Assembly: GCF_009758125.1 (NCBI RefSeq)
Contig: NZ_WRXO01000003.1
Coordinates: forward strand, 248,001 to 312,000
Direction: 5' to 3'
Source of the DNA: Chitinophaga oryziterrae
GTDB lineage: Bacteria; Bacteroidota; Bacteroidia; Chitinophagales; Chitinophagaceae
DNA: 64,000 nucleotides
Within the stretch, counting starts at the first letter, position 1; every line of letters starts with the position of its first letter. Shown piece after piece: positions 63,806 through 64,000 of this stretch. The notes below the pieces were generated by a model, which was given only the letters and a program-made list of their open reading frames with translations, ran no database searches and was not told the DNA's origin. The position numbers and the translations under genes were made by a program.

Positions 63806-64000
63806 ATGAAACCATTTTTATTAGACAAAGACGTAATTATTAATCAATATGGATTGTCACCATTTTCTATGGTGCCGGGCAAGGTATATTATATAAAATT
63901 TCCTCATTATGATATTCTTACTTTCCTTTGTGAACACAGCAAAGCTACGCACCAGTCATATATGCTCACAGTAGGAGATGTTGCAGGAAACTGGTTTGAA
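63806..64000 (+). CDS. N-terminal part of a possible immunity protein, cut by window end
   Basis: An ATG at 63806 opens a frame of 65 codons that is still open at the window end. It starts MKPFLLDKDVIINQYG and continues with MVPGKVYYIKFPHYDILTFL and SYMLTVGDVAGNWFE. There is no signal peptide, so the product is cytoplasmic. The position, 88 bases downstream of a polymorphic toxin and on the same strand, is that expected of an immunity gene. I do not recognise the family from this fragment. Confidence 0.6.
   Translation, partial: MKPFLLDKDVIINQYGLSPFSMVPGKVYYIKFPHYDILTFLCEHSKATHQSYMLTVGDVAGNWFE

Overview
The window looks like chromosome of a soil-type Bacteroidota, most likely Chitinophagaceae and close to Chitinophaga. 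This rests on protein content: secreted glycoside hydrolases of families GH8, GH29 and GH92, type IX secretion (T9SS) C-terminal domains, hybrid and LytS-type sensors with regulator propellers, tandem DUF3857/transglutaminase proteins, a DUF6443/RHS pair, and the acyl-CoA reductase/ferredoxin pair. Possible -7 elements follow the Bacteroidota form TAnnTTTG, and strong Shine-Dalgarno sequences are rare. No tRNA, rRNA, CRISPR array or intact insertion sequence was seen.

Layout. 1-2310: remnant of a VOC-family gene, an aldo/keto reductase and an AraC-type regulator. 2517-13950: a very large hybrid sensor kinase divergent from three secreted glycan hydrolases (GH8 with T9SS tail, GH29 lipoprotein, GH92), with no SusC/SusD partner. 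13976-19650: an unknown secreted protein, a 1067-residue T9SS type B surface protein with six Ig-like repeats, an orphan SUKH-type protein and a lipoprotein. 19769-25470: dapD, a glycosyltransferase and a run of tRNA-maturation genes (tsaC, cca, miaA), with a pRiA4b-ORF3-like gene tucked against miaA. 25526-34020: all on the minus strand, two DUF3857 proteins, a lipoprotein, a FadL-like porin (with a scrap of a second copy) and a Gly/Tyr-rich lipoprotein.

34229-45117: proS, a propeller sensor/LytTR pair, an HtrA protease, acyl-CoA reductase divergent from ferredoxin, then ddl, a PASTA protein and a rhodanese. 45266-49617: four minus-strand genes (ATP-grasp, GCS2/YbdK ligase, class I glutamine amidotransferase, second ATP-grasp-like protein), which together look like a pathway for an unidentified peptide or amide metabolite. 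49723-54464: an Oar-like TonB-dependent receptor divergent from ribBA. 54772-64000: a tight three-gene RHS operon whose last protein ends in a probable ParB/Srx-fold toxin domain, followed by a hairpin and a gene cut by the window end that is placed like an immunity gene.

The two most promising systems are the amide-ligase cluster and the RHS/ParB-like toxin operon. Smaller signals include a dispersed CTCCGTTAGGAG palindrome family, the scrap of a lost porin gene at 29737-29766, overlapping head-on promoter elements at 42379-42398, and a cluster of TTAACA half-sites before the TonB receptor. All functions are inferred from reading the sequence; no database search was run.
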